A stretch of DNA of 64,000 nt from Methyloceanibacter caenitepidi (lineage in GTDB: Bacteria; Pseudomonadota; Alphaproteobacteria; Rhizobiales; Methyloligellaceae): the NCBI RefSeq assembly GCF_000828475.1, contig NZ_AP014648.1, positions 1,550,001 to 1,614,000 on the forward strand. The letters are read 5' to 3'. Each line of letters starts with the position of its first letter. Positions within the stretch are counted from its first letter, which is position 1. The notes beneath the pieces are model-generated. The model did not search any database, was not told the origin of the DNA, and saw only the letters and a program-made list of their open reading frames with translations. The translations under genes were made by a program, and so were the position numbers. This document shows positions 55,142-64,000 of the stretch, one piece after another.

Positions 55142-58100
55142 CTACGCGGACCCGTCCTCGGATGGCTTACCATAACCGCCCCCGGTCGGTGTTCTGATTA
55201 TCACGGCTTCACACGGAGCGATCGTGGTTTGATCGGAAGCTTCCAGCCGTTCCTGAGCGCCCGTGTTTCGGCGCACCCAGTTCTCCCCGGTCCGGCCCGG
55301 CGCGCCACCCTTTGTGCCAAAGGGCTGCTGCTTGCGAAAGCCCGACAGGATCGCGCAGTCCATCTCCTCCAAAAATCTCAGCATACGGACCGTGCCGTCT
55401 CCCGCGCGCCAACGTCCCGCGCCGCCCGAGCCGCGCTCGATCTCGAAGCGCTCCAGCAGCACGGGGTAGCGCAGTTCCAGGACTTCCGGATCGGTCAGGC
55501 GGGAGTTGGTCATATGCGTCTGGACAGCCGCCGCGCCATCGAAGCCCGGTCCCGCCGGCGCGCCCGAGCAGATCGTCTCGTAATACTGCACCCGCGCGTT
55601 TCCGAAGGTCAGATTGTTCATCGTACCTTGCGCCGACCCGAGGACGCCCAGCGCACCGTATAGGCAGTTCACGACCGTTTGGCTCGTTTCCACGTTCCCG
55701 CCCGCGACCGGTGCCGGATAGCGCGGTTTCAGGAGGGTCCCTTCTGGGACGACGATGTCGATATGCCGGAGGCAGCCCGCGTTCAGCGGAATGTCCTCGT
55801 CCACCAGCGTGCGAAACACGTAGAGCACGCAGGCCCGCGTGATGGGCTCGGGCGCGTTGAAGGTTGTCTCTGTCTGGCTGCTCGTGCCGGTGAAATCGAC
55901 CAGGGCCTTGTTCGTCTCTTTGTCGACCGTGATGGTCACCTCGATCCGGCTGCCCTGATCCGTTTCGAGCGAGAAGTGAGAATCCTCCAGCGTACCGATG
56001 ACTTTGCGGACGGCCTCGGCGGCATTGTCCTGCACATGCCCCATATAGGCCGCGACCGTGGCGAGCCCGTATTGGCGCACCATCTTGCGCAGCTCGATGA
56101 CGCCTTTCTCGTTCGCGGCGATTTGCGCCGTCAGGTCCGCGATGTTCTGCTCGACATTTCGCGCCGGGTATGGAGCGTCGGTGAAGAGGCGGCGCACAGC
56201 CTCTTCCTGAAAGCGCCCACCGCTTACGAGCCGGAAGGGATCGATATAGATGCCTTCTTCTTCGATTGTCGCGGCGCGCGGGCTCATGGAGCCCGGCGCG
56301 ATGCCGCCCACATCGGCGTGGTGGCCGCGCGCGGCGACGAAGAAGAGGATCTCCGCGCCCGCCTCGTCGAACACCGGTGTCACGACGGTGATGTCGGGTA
56401 GGTGTGTGCCGCCATTGTAAGGCGCGTTCAGCATCCAGACATCGCCCGGGCGAAGCTCGCGGCCCACCTCGCGCACGATCGTCTCGACGCTCCTGTCCAT
56501 GGAGCCGAGATGGACGGGGATGTGCGGCGCGTTTGCGATCAGGGCGCCGCTCGCATCGAAAATGGCACAGGAGAAATCGAGGCGTTCTTTGATGTTGACC
56601 GAGCGCGCCGTGTTCTGCAGCGCATAGCCCATCTGTTCGGCGATGGAGACGAAAAGGCTGTTGAAGACTTCCAGCATCACGGGATCGGCTTCGGCCCCGA
56701 CCACCTCTTTGGTCTGCTTCTCCCGCGTGCGCGTCAAAAGGAGGTGGCCCTTCGCCGTCACGGCCGCGCGCCATGCGGGTTCGATCACGACGGTCTGGTG
56801 GTCTTCGATCAAAAGCGCAGGCCCCTCGATGGCGGCGCCCGGCGTCAGGCCGGCGCGCGCATAGACGGGAACGTCGTGCCAGCTCCCGTGAGTGAACATA
56901 TCGGCCCGCGTGTTTGGGTGAGGCTCGGAGCGCTCGTCGGGAAAGCAGATGTCGGCCTCGGTGATCGGCACACTCCCGCCAATAGCCTCCACTTCGACGG
57001 CTTCGATCTCGATTTCCTTCTCGGGACTGATGAAGCCGTAGCGCTTTTGGTGCGCCTCCTCGAACGCCGCGCGCATCGCCGCGAGCGACGCGATGGGAAT
57101 GGGCAGCGAGCTGTCCGTGCCCGCGTAGCGCAGATGCGCCTGCGCCTCGATCGTGGTCTTGTCGGCACCGATGCCTTGAAGGGAAAGTTCGTGCCGGGCG
57201 TCGCACTCCAACGGGGCTCGAGTCTCGGCGAGTTCTGCCAAGCCTTCGTCGTCGAGCGGCGCAAGCACCGCCTGGGTGCGTGTCGCGCGGACGCTCGCGA
57301 GCCCCATGCCATAGGCGGAAAGCACGCCCGAGAACGGATGCAGCAGCACGTTTTCGATGCCGAGCGCATCGGCCACGAGGCAGGCATGCTGGCCTCCGGC
57401 GCCGCCAAAACAATTGAGCACGTAGCCGCCGACGTCGTAGCCGCGCTGCACTGAAATCGTCTTGATGGCGTTGGCCATGTTGGTGACGGCGATCTTGATG
57501 AAGCCTTCGGCGATCTCTTCCGGCAGCCGCCCGTCGTCGAGCTCTCGGGCCATTCCATGAAACGCCTTCACCACCGCGCGGCGGTCGAGTGGCTGGTCCT
57601 GATCGGGACCGAAGATGCGAGGGAACAGGTCCGGCTGGAGCTTGCCCGTCATCACATTGGCGTCTGTGACAGTAAGGGGTCCGCCACGGCGGTAGGCGCA
57701 TGGTCCAGGATCCGCGCCCGCCGAGTCCGGCCCCACCCGGAACCGGGACTCATCGCAATGCAAGATCGATCCCCCGCCCGCGGCCACCGTATGGATGAGC
57801 ATCATCGGCGCGCGGACTCTGGCCCCCGCGACGACACTTTCGAAGGTGCGCTCCAACTGGCCGTCGTAGTGGCAGACATCCGTGGAGGTGCCGCCCATAT
57901 CGAAGCCGATGACTTTGCCGAAGCCGGCCGCCTCGGCCGTCTCCACGGCGCCGACCACGCCACCTGCAGGGCCGGACAGGATCGCATCCTTGCCGCGGAA
58001 CAAATGGGCGGAGGTGAGCCCGCCCGACGACTGCATGAAGAGCAGGCGGGGCACGTGTTCGCCGGCACCCTGGGCGCCGCCATCGGCCGACAGTGCGCTC

Positions 58101-58780
58101 GCCACGCGGTCCACGTAGCGGCTAAGCAGCGGCGACAGATACGCATCCACCACGGTCGTGTCGCCCCGGCCGACGAACTTCACCAAGGGGCTGACTTCGT
58201 GGCTCACGGAGACCTGCGCGAAGCCCATCTCGCGGGCGAGCGTTGCCGCTGTGTGCTCGTGACCGGGATGGGCGTAGGCATGCATGAAGACGATCGCGAC
58301 GGACTCGATGCCATCCTCGCGGGCGTCTTCGAGAACGGCACGCATGGCATCCAGGTCGAGGGGAACCTCGACCGTCCCGTCGGCGCGGACGCGCTCCGGG
58401 ACCTCCGCGACGCGCTCATAGAGCATCGATGGTTTCTCGACATGCCGCGCGAAAATTTTCGGCCGCGCCTGATATCCGATCTCCAAGGCGTCGCGAAAGC
58501 CCTCGCTCACGACCAGGAGAACGCGGTCGCCTTTCCGTTCGAGCAGCGCATTGGTGGCGACGGTCGTGCCCATACGCACGGTTTCGATGAGGTGAGGGGG
58601 TAGGGCTGCGTCGCGCGGCACGCCGATCAGATCGGCAATCCCGGCGATGGCGGCGTCCTCATACGACTCCGGATTCTCAGAGAGCAGTTTCGCGGTGAGC
58701 AGCGAGCCGTCGGGCGAGCGCCCGACAATATCTGTGAACGTGCCGCCCCGATCGATAAAGAACTGCCACTTGCCGGTCAT
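55142..58780 (-). CDS. 5-oxoprolinase / hydantoinase A-B fusion
   Basis: 1212 aa. N-terminal HyuA-like half: [19 protein letters not shown] and [20 protein letters not shown] (ATP site), IDGNALLERK-like [15 protein letters not shown]-terminal HyuB-like half from about residue 690: [56 protein letters not shown]. The fused length matches eukaryote-type OPLAH and its bacterial homologues, ATP-dependent opening of 5-oxoproline in glutathione turnover; hydantoin use cannot be excluded. Confidence 0.9.
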   Translation of the reverse strand: MTGKWQFFIDRGGTFTDIVGRSPDGSLLTAKLLSENPESYEDAAIAGIADLIGVPRDAALPPHLIETVRMGTTVATNALLERKGDRVLLVVSEGFRDALEIGYQARPKIFARHVEKPSMLYERVAEVPERVRADGTVEVPLDLDAMRAVLEDAREDGIESVAIVFMHAYAHPGHEHTAATLAREMGFAQVSVSHEVSPLVKFVGRGDTTVVDAYLSPLLSRYVDRVASALSADGGAQGAGEHVPRLLFMQSSGGLTSAHLFRGKDAILSGPAGGVVGAVETAEAAGFGKVIGFDMGGTSTDVCHYDGQLERTFESVVAGARVRAPMMLIHTVAAGGGSILHCDESRFRVGPDSAGADPGPCAYRRGGPLTVTDANVMTGKLQPDLFPRIFGPDQDQPLDRRAVVKAFHGMARELDDGRLPEEIAEGFIKIAVTNMANAIKTISVQRGYDVGGYVLNCFGGAGGQHACLVADALGIENVLLHPFSGVLSAYGMGLASVRATRTQAVLAPLDDEGLAELAETRAPLECDARHELSLQGIGADKTTIEAQAHLRYAGTDSSLPIPIASLAAMRAAFEEAHQKRYGFISPEKEIEIEAVEVEAIGGSVPITEADICFPDERSEPHPNTRADMFTHGSWHDVPVYARAGLTPGAAIEGPALLIEDHQTVVIEPAWRAAVTAKGHLLLTRTREKQTKEVVGAEADPVMLEVFNSLFVSIAEQMGYALQNTARSVNIKERLDFSCAIFDASGALIANAPHIPVHLGSMDRSVETIVREVGRELRPGDVWMLNAPYNGGTHLPDITVVTPVFDEAGAEILFFVAARGHHADVGGIAPGSMSPRAATIEEEGIYIDPFRLVSGGRFQEEAVRRLFTDAPYPARNVEQNIADLTAQIAANEKGVIELRKMVRQYGLATVAAYMGHVQDNAAEAVRKVIGTLEDSHFSLETDQGSRIEVTITVDKETNKALVDFTGTSSQTETTFNAPEPITRACVLYVFRTLVDEDIPLNAGCLRHIDIVVPEGTLLKPRYPAPVAGGNVETSQTVVNCLYGALGVLGSAQGTMNNLTFGNARVQYYETICSGAPAGPGFDGAAAVQTHMTNSRLTDPEVLELRYPVLLERFEIERGSGGAGRWRAGDGTVRMLRFLEEMDCAILSGFRKQQPFGTKGGAPGRTGENWVRRNTGAQERLEASDQTTIAPCEAVIIRTPTGGGYGKPSEDGSA

Positions 58781-58799
58781 GCCGCGGTGTATCCGCCTG

Positions 58800-59330
58800 T
58801 CACGCGATCCGCTTCAAGCCTGCCGCGTATTGCTTCCAGCGCCGGACATAGACGTCGGCGCCCCTGGCGATCATGGCGCGCATTTTGTCGTCCACCTCGC
58901 GCACGGCCTTGGCGGGCGATCCGATGATCATGGAGTTGTCGGGGAACTCCTTGCCCTCGGTGACCAGGGCCCCGGCTCCCACAAGACAGTTGGAGCCGAT
59001 CTTGGCGCCGTTGAGAACGATCGCGCCCATGCCGATCAGCGTGTTGTCGCCGATCGTGCAGCCGTGAAGGATGACGTTGTGCCCAATGACGCAGTCCTGG
59101 CCGATGGTGAGCGGGAGGCCCGGATCCGTGTGGAGGGTGGAGTTGTCTTGGACCTGCGAGCGCGTGCCGACTTCGATCCACTCGTTGTCGCCGCGTAGCA
59201 CCGAGCCGTACCAGACGCTGGCGTCGGATTTCAACCGGACCTTGCCCGTCAGGACGGCTGTTTCGGCGACCCAATAGAGCCCGTCCTCCGGAAATTCGGG
59301 TGCCTGCCCGTCAAGCTCGTAGACCGCCAT
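58800..59330 (-). CDS. Gamma-carbonic anhydrase family protein (left-handed beta-helix)
   Basis: 176 aa from ATG 59330 with AGGAGC. Hexapeptide repeats ([40 protein letters not shown]) build a left-handed beta-helix; the three His ligands are in STLHTD and IGHNVILHG. Family members bind Zn; carbonic anhydrase activity is not always present. Confidence 0.9.
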   Translation of the reverse strand: MAVYELDGQAPEFPEDGLYWVAETAVLTGKVRLKSDASVWYGSVLRGDNEWIEVGTRSQVQDNSTLHTDPGLPLTIGQDCVIGHNVILHGCTIGDNTLIGMGAIVLNGAKIGSNCLVGAGALVTEGKEFPDNSMIIGSPAKAVREVDDKMRAMIARGADVYVRRWKQYAAGLKRIA

Positions 59331-59500
59331 CGTTGCTCCTTTCGCCGCTTCGCTGCCGTGGATACAATTCTGAGGCATCCTTGTCATGCAAGATCGGGAC
59401 GGACATCCGGCGCCCGGCGTGCTCGAACCTCTTGTAACGAGGGGATCGCCCCGGTAAGGAGAAGCGCCCCTAGAAGATTCTCAAGGGTTTGAGCGAGCTG

Positions 59501-59803
59501 ATGAGCACCGAAGACACCAAAAAGGGCGGAAATCCGCTGACGATCTTTGTCGTTTCGCTTTGCGCCGCCATCGTGATGGCCGGCGGCTTCGCGATCGTGA
59601 TCGAGGCCTTTATCCTTGCCGCAGCCAATCTCTTCGAGCTGGGATCGGCGTTCGTGTGGGTCGCGAGCGGCGCCAATGCCCTTCTGGCGTTGTGGTTCGC
59701 CGTCTGGACCTTCGTCCGGTCATGGCACGTGGAGCGGCGCCTCGGGGCCGGCCTCGAGGTCGATGAACCGAAAATGTCGATACTTGCCAATCTACGAGGA
59801 TAG
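59501..59803 (+). CDS. Small membrane protein, two helices
   Basis: 100 aa (MSTEDTKKGGNPLTIFVVSL...). Membrane stretches at about 15-45 and 55-70, then a basic cytoplasmic end. A start four codons earlier is possible. Unknown function. Confidence 0.6.
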   Translation: MSTEDTKKGGNPLTIFVVSLCAAIVMAGGFAIVIEAFILAAANLFELGSAFVWVASGANALLALWFAVWTFVRSWHVERRLGAGLEVDEPKMSILANLRG

Positions 59804-59913
59804 CAGCAGACAGCGCGCCCGGTAGCGAGGCGCAACGGGCACGAATATCCCATGCGGTGCAGCTGAAAAGCCCGTATGGTTTAACAGGATCAAGAGTTTC
59901 AAGGGGGTCCACT

Positions 59914-60639
59914 ATGTCGGTTTGGGGAAAGCTCGCAGGTGCAGCCGCAGGTCTCGCGGTCGGAGGGCCGATCGGCGCGCTGGTCGGCGGTGTCGCCGGA
60001 CACTATGTGATCGACCGGGACGGTGATCAGCCGGGTGGCGGCGACGGCGAGGACCAGGTGGCCTTCACGGTCGGTGTCATTGCGCTCGGCGCCAAAATGG
60101 CCAAGGCGGACGGCGTCGTCACCATGGACGAAGTCAACGCCTTCAAAGAGGTCTTCAAGGTCCCCGACGGCGAAATGAAGAACGTTGCACGGGTGTTCAA
60201 CCTCGCCAAGCAAGAGGTCGCCGGCTACGAGGCCTATGCCGACCAGCTTGCCAGCATGTTCAAGGGCAACCGCAAACTTCTGGAAGACGTCCTGGACGGT
60301 CTGTTTCACATCGCGAAGGCCGACGACGAGTTCGATCCCAGCGAAGAGAAGTTTCTGCAGCAGGTCGCGAAGCGTTTCGGCTTCACGGACACCGAATTCA
60401 GCTACATCAAGGCACGGCACGTGGTGGCGTCGAAGCGCAATCCGTACGAGGTGCTCGAGGTCCAGCCGACCGTCTCCAACGACGAGCTCAAGGCCCAGTA
60501 CCGCAAGCTGATCGCGGACAACCACCCAGACAAGCTGATTGCCCGCGGCGTGCCGGAAGAGTTCATCGCCATCGCCACGGACAAGGTCGCCGCGATCAAC
60601 GAGGCCTATCAGCAGATCGCGAAAGAGCGCGGCCTCTAG
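59914..60639 (+). CDS. DjlA-like TerB-DnaJ co-chaperone
   Basis: 241 aa with AAGGGGG. A glycine-rich membrane-associating start (AGAAAGLAVGGPIGALVGGV), a TerB domain (about 50-160: MAKADGVVTMDEVNAFKEVF), and a C-terminal J domain with the HPD tripeptide (YRKLIADNHPDKLIARGVPE). It should stimulate DnaK ATPase near the membrane. Confidence 0.9.
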   Translation: MSVWGKLAGAAAGLAVGGPIGALVGGVAGHYVIDRDGDQPGGGDGEDQVAFTVGVIALGAKMAKADGVVTMDEVNAFKEVFKVPDGEMKNVARVFNLAKQEVAGYEAYADQLASMFKGNRKLLEDVLDGLFHIAKADDEFDPSEEKFLQQVAKRFGFTDTEFSYIKARHVVASKRNPYEVLEVQPTVSNDELKAQYRKLIADNHPDKLIARGVPEEFIAIATDKVAAINEAYQQIAKERGL

Positions 60640-60749
60640 ACCCGCGCTTTTCGCCGTTTCCACGCGTGCGGCAATCCGGGGTTCGGCTCAGCGCGCCGGC
60701 CGAAGGAGTGCCTTGCATCGTGAACTACCTTCCATGAGGACAGGGCCGT

Positions 60750-61514
60750 ATGCCGTCTTCGCCCGACAGTAAGCTCGCCGCGCACTGGCTTCCGTCGCCC
60801 AATTTCGAGCCGCGTCTCGAGGGACGGCAGCCCGATATGCTGATCCTCCACTATACGGGTATGGAGACCCACGATGCCGCGCGCGATTGGCTCGCATCGG
60901 AGGAGTCCAAGGTATCCGCGCACTACATCATCGACGACGATGGGACGATCACCCAGATGGTGCCGGAGTCGGAGCGCGCTTGGCACGCGGGTCAAAGCTA
61001 CTGGGCCGGCGAGACGGATTTGAACTCCGCATCGATCGGCATCGAGATTCACAATCCCGGTCACGATTTCAACTATCCGCCTTTTCCGGATGTGCAGATG
61101 CAAGCGGTCGAGGCGCTGTGCCAGGACATTTTGAGCCGCCACGCTATCCCGGCGGCGCGCATTCTGGCTCATTCCGACATTGCACCCGGACGCAAGCGCG
61201 ATCCAGGCGAGCGTTTTGATTGGGCGCGGCTCGCCCGCGCCGGCATCGGCCTGTGGACCGAGCCTGTCCCGGCCGGCGAGGATTCCGGCCTTGGTCTAGG
61301 GGATGAGAGCGCGGCCGTCGCCGAACTGCAGCAGGATCTGTTGGACTTCGGCTATGGGGTGGAGGCGACCTCGACCTACGGCCGTGGTACCGAGAGCGTC
61401 GTGGAGGCGTTTCAGCGGCATTTCCGGCCGGAGCGCGTCGATGGCCGCGCGGACCGCTCCACCTGCGAGACGCTGAAGAAGTTGCTCTTGATCCGCGCGG
61501 GCGCGGCTGTTTAG
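60750..61514 (+). CDS. N-acetylmuramoyl-L-alanine amidase (AmiD type)
   Basis: 254 aa. Amidase_2 domain with zinc ligands in MLILHYTGMETHDAARDWL and ARILAHSDIAPGRKRDPGE, plus ERAWHAGQSYWAG and ASIGIEIHNPGHD. A C-terminal peptidoglycan-binding domain follows. No signal peptide is seen, so it may act on muropeptides in the cytoplasm (AmpD-like). Confidence 0.92.
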   Translation: MPSSPDSKLAAHWLPSPNFEPRLEGRQPDMLILHYTGMETHDAARDWLASEESKVSAHYIIDDDGTITQMVPESERAWHAGQSYWAGETDLNSASIGIEIHNPGHDFNYPPFPDVQMQAVEALCQDILSRHAIPAARILAHSDIAPGRKRDPGERFDWARLARAGIGLWTEPVPAGEDSGLGLGDESAAVAELQQDLLDFGYGVEATSTYGRGTESVVEAFQRHFRPERVDGRADRSTCETLKKLLLIRAGAAV

Positions 61515-61544
61515 GCCTCTCCGCGCCGCCTCGCTCGTGACTCC

Positions 61545-61580
61545 CAAGAAAAAGGCCCGCCCAAGAGCCGGGCGAGCCTT
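61545..61580 (-). terminator. Terminator for the minus-strand secreted-protein gene
   Basis: On the minus strand AAGGCTCGCCC...GGGCGGGCCTT is followed by TTTTCTT. Also lies 30 bp after the plus-strand amidase gene, so it probably ends both. Confidence 0.75.
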
Positions 61581-61621
61581 CGATGCCTTACCGTCCAACG
61601 CTCGAAGCGCCGTCGGCTTGA

Positions 61622-61891
61622 CTAGTTGTCGTTGTAGAAGCTTTCGGCCTTGGCCACGTTGCCTTCCGGGTCCTTCATGAACTCCTCTTTGGCTTCCTGC
61701 TTGCTGAAGCAGTAGAGCTTGTCGCCGACCTTCTCGTGGACCGAGCAGTCCGTGTATTTCTTCGTGCCCTGGGTTAGGCCCCAGGCGCAGTTGTTGCCGA
61801 ACTCACCGAGAGCGCCGGCGGCCAAAGCGGCGGAACCGGAGAGAGCAATCACGGTGCCGGCGACCGCGGCGGCAAGAACAACCTTCTTCAT
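61622..61891 (-). CDS. Secreted YHS-like Cys-domain protein (paralogue 1)
   Basis: 89 aa. Signal peptide KKVVLAAAVAGTVIALSGSA-ALA, then NCAWGLTQGTKKYTDCSVHE and KLYCFSKQEAKEEFMKDPEG, N..KAESFYND. The pattern C..GL-x(n)-DCSV-x(n)-YCF-x(5-6)-F-x-KDP is a YHS-like metal-binding core. Two more copies follow downstream in the window. Confidence 0.75.
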   Translation of the reverse strand: MKKVVLAAAVAGTVIALSGSAALAAGALGEFGNNCAWGLTQGTKKYTDCSVHEKVGDKLYCFSKQEAKEEFMKDPEGNVAKAESFYNDN

Positions 61892-62119
61892 AAATTCTTC
61901 CTCCAAGACTTTCGTGCGTGACTTTCGTGTATCTGGCGTATTCGGCCGATGAGACGGCATTGAATCGTCAGAAATGCCTGCGCCGTCAATGGACAATTGC
62001 TCTGCCAAACCAAGGAACAGCAACCGGCGCGCGGGAAGGTCCGGCACCGTGCACCGGATCTTCCCGCCAGACGTCATCGAGTGACGCTATCGCCTTGCGC
62101 TTTGGCAGTAGGGCTCTTT

Positions 62120-62380
62120 TTACTGATTGTCGTCGTAGAAGCTCTGCGCCTTTTTGAGGTTCTCCTCGGGGTCCTTCATGAAGAGCGTCTTGGCCGTCTC
62201 GTTGCCGAAGCAATAGGTTTTGCCGTCGATCTCCGCATTGACCGAGCAATCGGTCTCGACCTTCTTATCGAGGGCAAGGCCCATGGCGCACATGTTGTCG
62301 TATTCACCCGTTGCGGCGATCGCCGAGCCGGCGAATAAAAGCGCGCCTGCAAAAATGGCGGGGGTCAGAAATTTCGTCAT
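62120..62380 (-). CDS. Secreted YHS-like Cys-domain protein (paralogue 2)
   Basis: 86 aa with GGAGGAAACC before the ATG. Signal peptide TKFLTPAIFAGALLFAGSAI-A, then MCAMGLALDKKVETDCSVNA, KTYCFGNETAKTLFMKDPEE and KAQSFYDDNQ. Same core as its neighbours. Confidence 0.75.
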   Translation of the reverse strand: MTKFLTPAIFAGALLFAGSAIAATGEYDNMCAMGLALDKKVETDCSVNAEIDGKTYCFGNETAKTLFMKDPEENLKKAQSFYDDNQ

Positions 62381-62573
62381 GGTTTCCTCCATTACTTTAT
62401 CTGGTTCATGTCACCGCATTCGAGCAGGCCGTGTTGGCCAAGTCGTTGTCGGCCAAATCCTGCCTTAAGCGTTTGACGATGTTACAGAGGGGTAACGCGC
62501 TGGGAATGTGACTGGGATCACGCAGAGGCCATCACAAATTCGCGATTTCCAGATGGAACATTGGCAAAAGAAA

Positions 62574-62599
62574 GCCGCCCCTTTGGCATAAGGGGCGGC
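62574..62599 (-). terminator. Terminator for the third YHS-like gene
   Basis: GCCGCCCCTT/AAGGGGCGGC, 10-bp perfect stem with a 6-nt loop; on the minus strand it is followed by TTTCTTTT. Confidence 0.85.
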
Positions 62600-62640
62600 A
62601 AACCGTTGCTCGCGGCCCGTCAGGAGACGGCGCGGGGTTG

Positions 62641-63714
62641 CTACAGAGTTTCCTCGAAGTCCATGCCTTCGAACGTGTAGCGGTCGACCTGGGTCCAGAT
62701 GCCGTCCTCTTGGACCGGCACCTTATGGATTTTGACGTTGCCGACTTTGAGCTCGCCGCTCTTTTCGTCGACCCAAAAATCGAGATCGTAATACTCGTCC
62801 TTGCTGCCGGGTTTGCGGAAGTCGGTGCAGGCGAAGTACTTGCCTTCACCCTTGAGATGACGCACCGGGCGGTGCATCTCGACGAACTGCAGCGTCACAT
62901 CCTCACCGGTCTTGTCGTCCTTGACGGTGATGTTGCCGTCCTCGTCCTTGTTCTCGAGGATGTAGTCATGGATCGCGGCCATTACCTGCCAGGCCCGTGC
63001 GCCTTCGATGCTGCCCGGATGTTCCTGCACCGGGAGCCACCACCAAGCGACCGGCAGGCGCGTGATCATGAAGTAACCGTCGCCGTCGCGTTTGGGACCC
63101 TTCTGCACGCGGATGTCCTGCAGCGTGAGTTGCTGTCCTTCCGGCTTGAACCAGAAATCAATGGCGTATTGCTTCTTCGGCTCTTCGACGTCGCTGAAGA
63201 TGACGTTCGCGAACCAGCCATATCCTTCCATGCCGCGCACGATCTTGATCTCTTCGAACTTCAGCTTGAGGTCGGTATCGAGCTTGGGGTCGTGGAACAC
63301 GAACGCATCACCATCGGAGCGCTCCTTGATGACTTCCGCAACTCGGGCGTTGACGTCCTTGTCAGTGAAGACCTTCTGGCCGGAGGCCGCCTTGGCCTGC
63401 TGCTCTTCGAGAAACATCTTGGCCTTGGCGATGTTGCCTTTCGGGTCTTTCAGGAAGGCTGACTTCGAACTCTCGGACGAGAAGCAATAGACCTTGCCGT
63501 CGTCATCGGTCCAAGTGACCGAGCAATCCGTCTGCACCATCTGCCCGTCGGCCAGGCCCATGGCGCAGCTCTCATCGAATTCTGCGTCGGAGTCTCCATG
63601 ACCATCCATGGCGACCGCGACCGCCGGGAGGCCCGTTGCAAGCATGCCCGCCAGGAGCGCTCGCAATGTCAGCCGGGTGATAAACCGTGTTGGTGTCGTG
63701 TCTGTCATTGTCAT
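62641..63714 (-). CDS. Secreted YHS-like domain protein with large unknown C-terminus (paralogue 3)
   Basis: 357 aa. Signal peptide LALLAGMLATGLPAVAVA-type. The YHS-like core (SCAMGLADGQMVQTDCSVTW; KVYCFSSESSKSAFLKDPKG) is at about 45-110. The rest, about 240 residues, contains two similar beta-rich halves: YAIDFWFKPEGQQLTLQDIR and YYDLDFWVDEKSGELKVGNV. No family recognised. Possibly the output partner of the two small paralogues. Confidence 0.7.
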   Translation of the reverse strand: MTMTDTTPTRFITRLTLRALLAGMLATGLPAVAVAMDGHGDSDAEFDESCAMGLADGQMVQTDCSVTWTDDDGKVYCFSSESSKSAFLKDPKGNIAKAKMFLEEQQAKAASGQKVFTDKDVNARVAEVIKERSDGDAFVFHDPKLDTDLKLKFEEIKIVRGMEGYGWFANVIFSDVEEPKKQYAIDFWFKPEGQQLTLQDIRVQKGPKRDGDGYFMITRLPVAWWWLPVQEHPGSIEGARAWQVMAAIHDYILENKDEDGNITVKDDKTGEDVTLQFVEMHRPVRHLKGEGKYFACTDFRKPGSKDEYYDLDFWVDEKSGELKVGNVKIHKVPVQEDGIWTQVDRYTFEGMDFEETL

Positions 63715-63841
63715 GAGTCCTTGGGCGTTTCGTTTCGTTGTCACGCGTTGGTGCTTGTTCCTTATCGAGGAGCTTTGGTCCCCTCTTCCCTAGGTCCAGG
63801 TCACGGCCCTCGTCTGTGACCTGAGTTACGTTGCGCGCGCG

Positions 63842-64000
63842 TCACGCTTGCGAGCCTGATCGCAGTGTTGGGCTGTGAAGGGCATTGTCGCCCGCGCCGT
63901 AGGAGGCGAGGGCGCTCCGGTTCAGGACCTCGATCGATCCGCGCGAGGAGCGAACCCAACCCACGCGCTCCCATTCGGAGATGTACCGGCTGATGACTTC
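63842..64000 (-). CDS. C-terminus of a Crp/Fnr-family regulator (partial)
   Basis: 52 codons remain in the window: EVISRYISEWERVGWVRSSR is the recognition helix and wing of a Crp/Fnr winged helix, ending SIEVLNRSALASYG. The N-terminal sensor part lies beyond the right edge. Confidence 0.75.
   Translation of the reverse strand, partial: EVISRYISEWERVGWVRSSRGSIEVLNRSALASYGAGDNALHSPTLRSGSQA

Noticed and set aside
55209-57701. 830-codon minus-strand ORF
   Set aside because: Out-of-frame shadow of the oxoprolinase gene, Arg/Ala/Gly-rich without domains.

Overview
The window looks like part of a GC-rich alphaproteobacterial chromosome, most likely Hyphomicrobiales. The basis is RpoD, the ArsR-methyltransferase/metF/split-metH operon, the ELM1-type protein, COG4798 and DUF2852 genes, and the codon use. 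I cannot fix the genus from sequence alone; a marine methylotroph-like lineage is only a guess.

Bases 1 to about 16,960 are the early-gene part of a prophage or phage-like integrated element, running off the left edge. It has a lambda-like switch near 8.4 kb: a Cro-like gene on the minus strand, an XRE repressor on the plus strand, and four related AAGACAA operators in two pairs. A leftward operon of tightly overlapping small genes carries a DNA methyltransferase and a replication initiator with a DnaA domain I-like C-terminus. An iteron and AT-rich cluster inside that initiator gene looks like the origin. A rightward operon carries a DnaA domain IV-like protein, ASCH, XRE and HAD-like proteins and a HerA/FtsK-like ATPase. 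A tRNA 3'-end-like sequence with nearby 12-bp direct repeats (16.85-16.96 kb) may be the attachment site. No integrase or structural genes lie in the window.

Bases 17.0-19.0 kb hold small accessory genes, including a stand-alone RNA polymerase alpha-CTD-like protein and two small lipoproteins. Housekeeping genes start with rpoD (19.5 kb). Next come an RlpA-like protein, an AI-2E-type permease and a DUF4239 protein. A low-GC insertion at 24.5-26.1 kb carries a convergent sce7726/beta-protein pair, a candidate defence module. From 26.8 to 40 kb lie a GNAT, a cyclase, panD, a PCMT-erythromycin esterase fusion, a SIMPL protein, tRNA(CAU), a dicarboxylate symporter, a sulfotransferase, a TerB protein, an ELM1-like protein, ettA and a periplasmic methyltransferase.

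A GH19 enzyme (40 kb) precedes the methionine cluster: a SahR-like ArsR-methyltransferase regulator with a palindromic operator, metF, and methionine synthase split into two genes. The remainder holds a deacetylase/GNAT pair, a VWA protein, a ChaA-type antiporter divergent from a TetR regulator, a GH25 lysozyme, a flavin monooxygenase, a 5-oxoprolinase, a gamma-carbonic anhydrase, a TerB-DnaJ protein, an amidase, three secreted proteins sharing a YHS-like Cys domain, and the end of a Crp/Fnr gene.

A family of about 19 palindromic elements (outer stem, CAAGYA internal loop, inner stem, GGT, outer stem) is scattered over both prophage and chromosome, sometimes inside genes. Its outer stem changes by paired substitutions. 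I consider it the most distinctive undescribed structure in the window.
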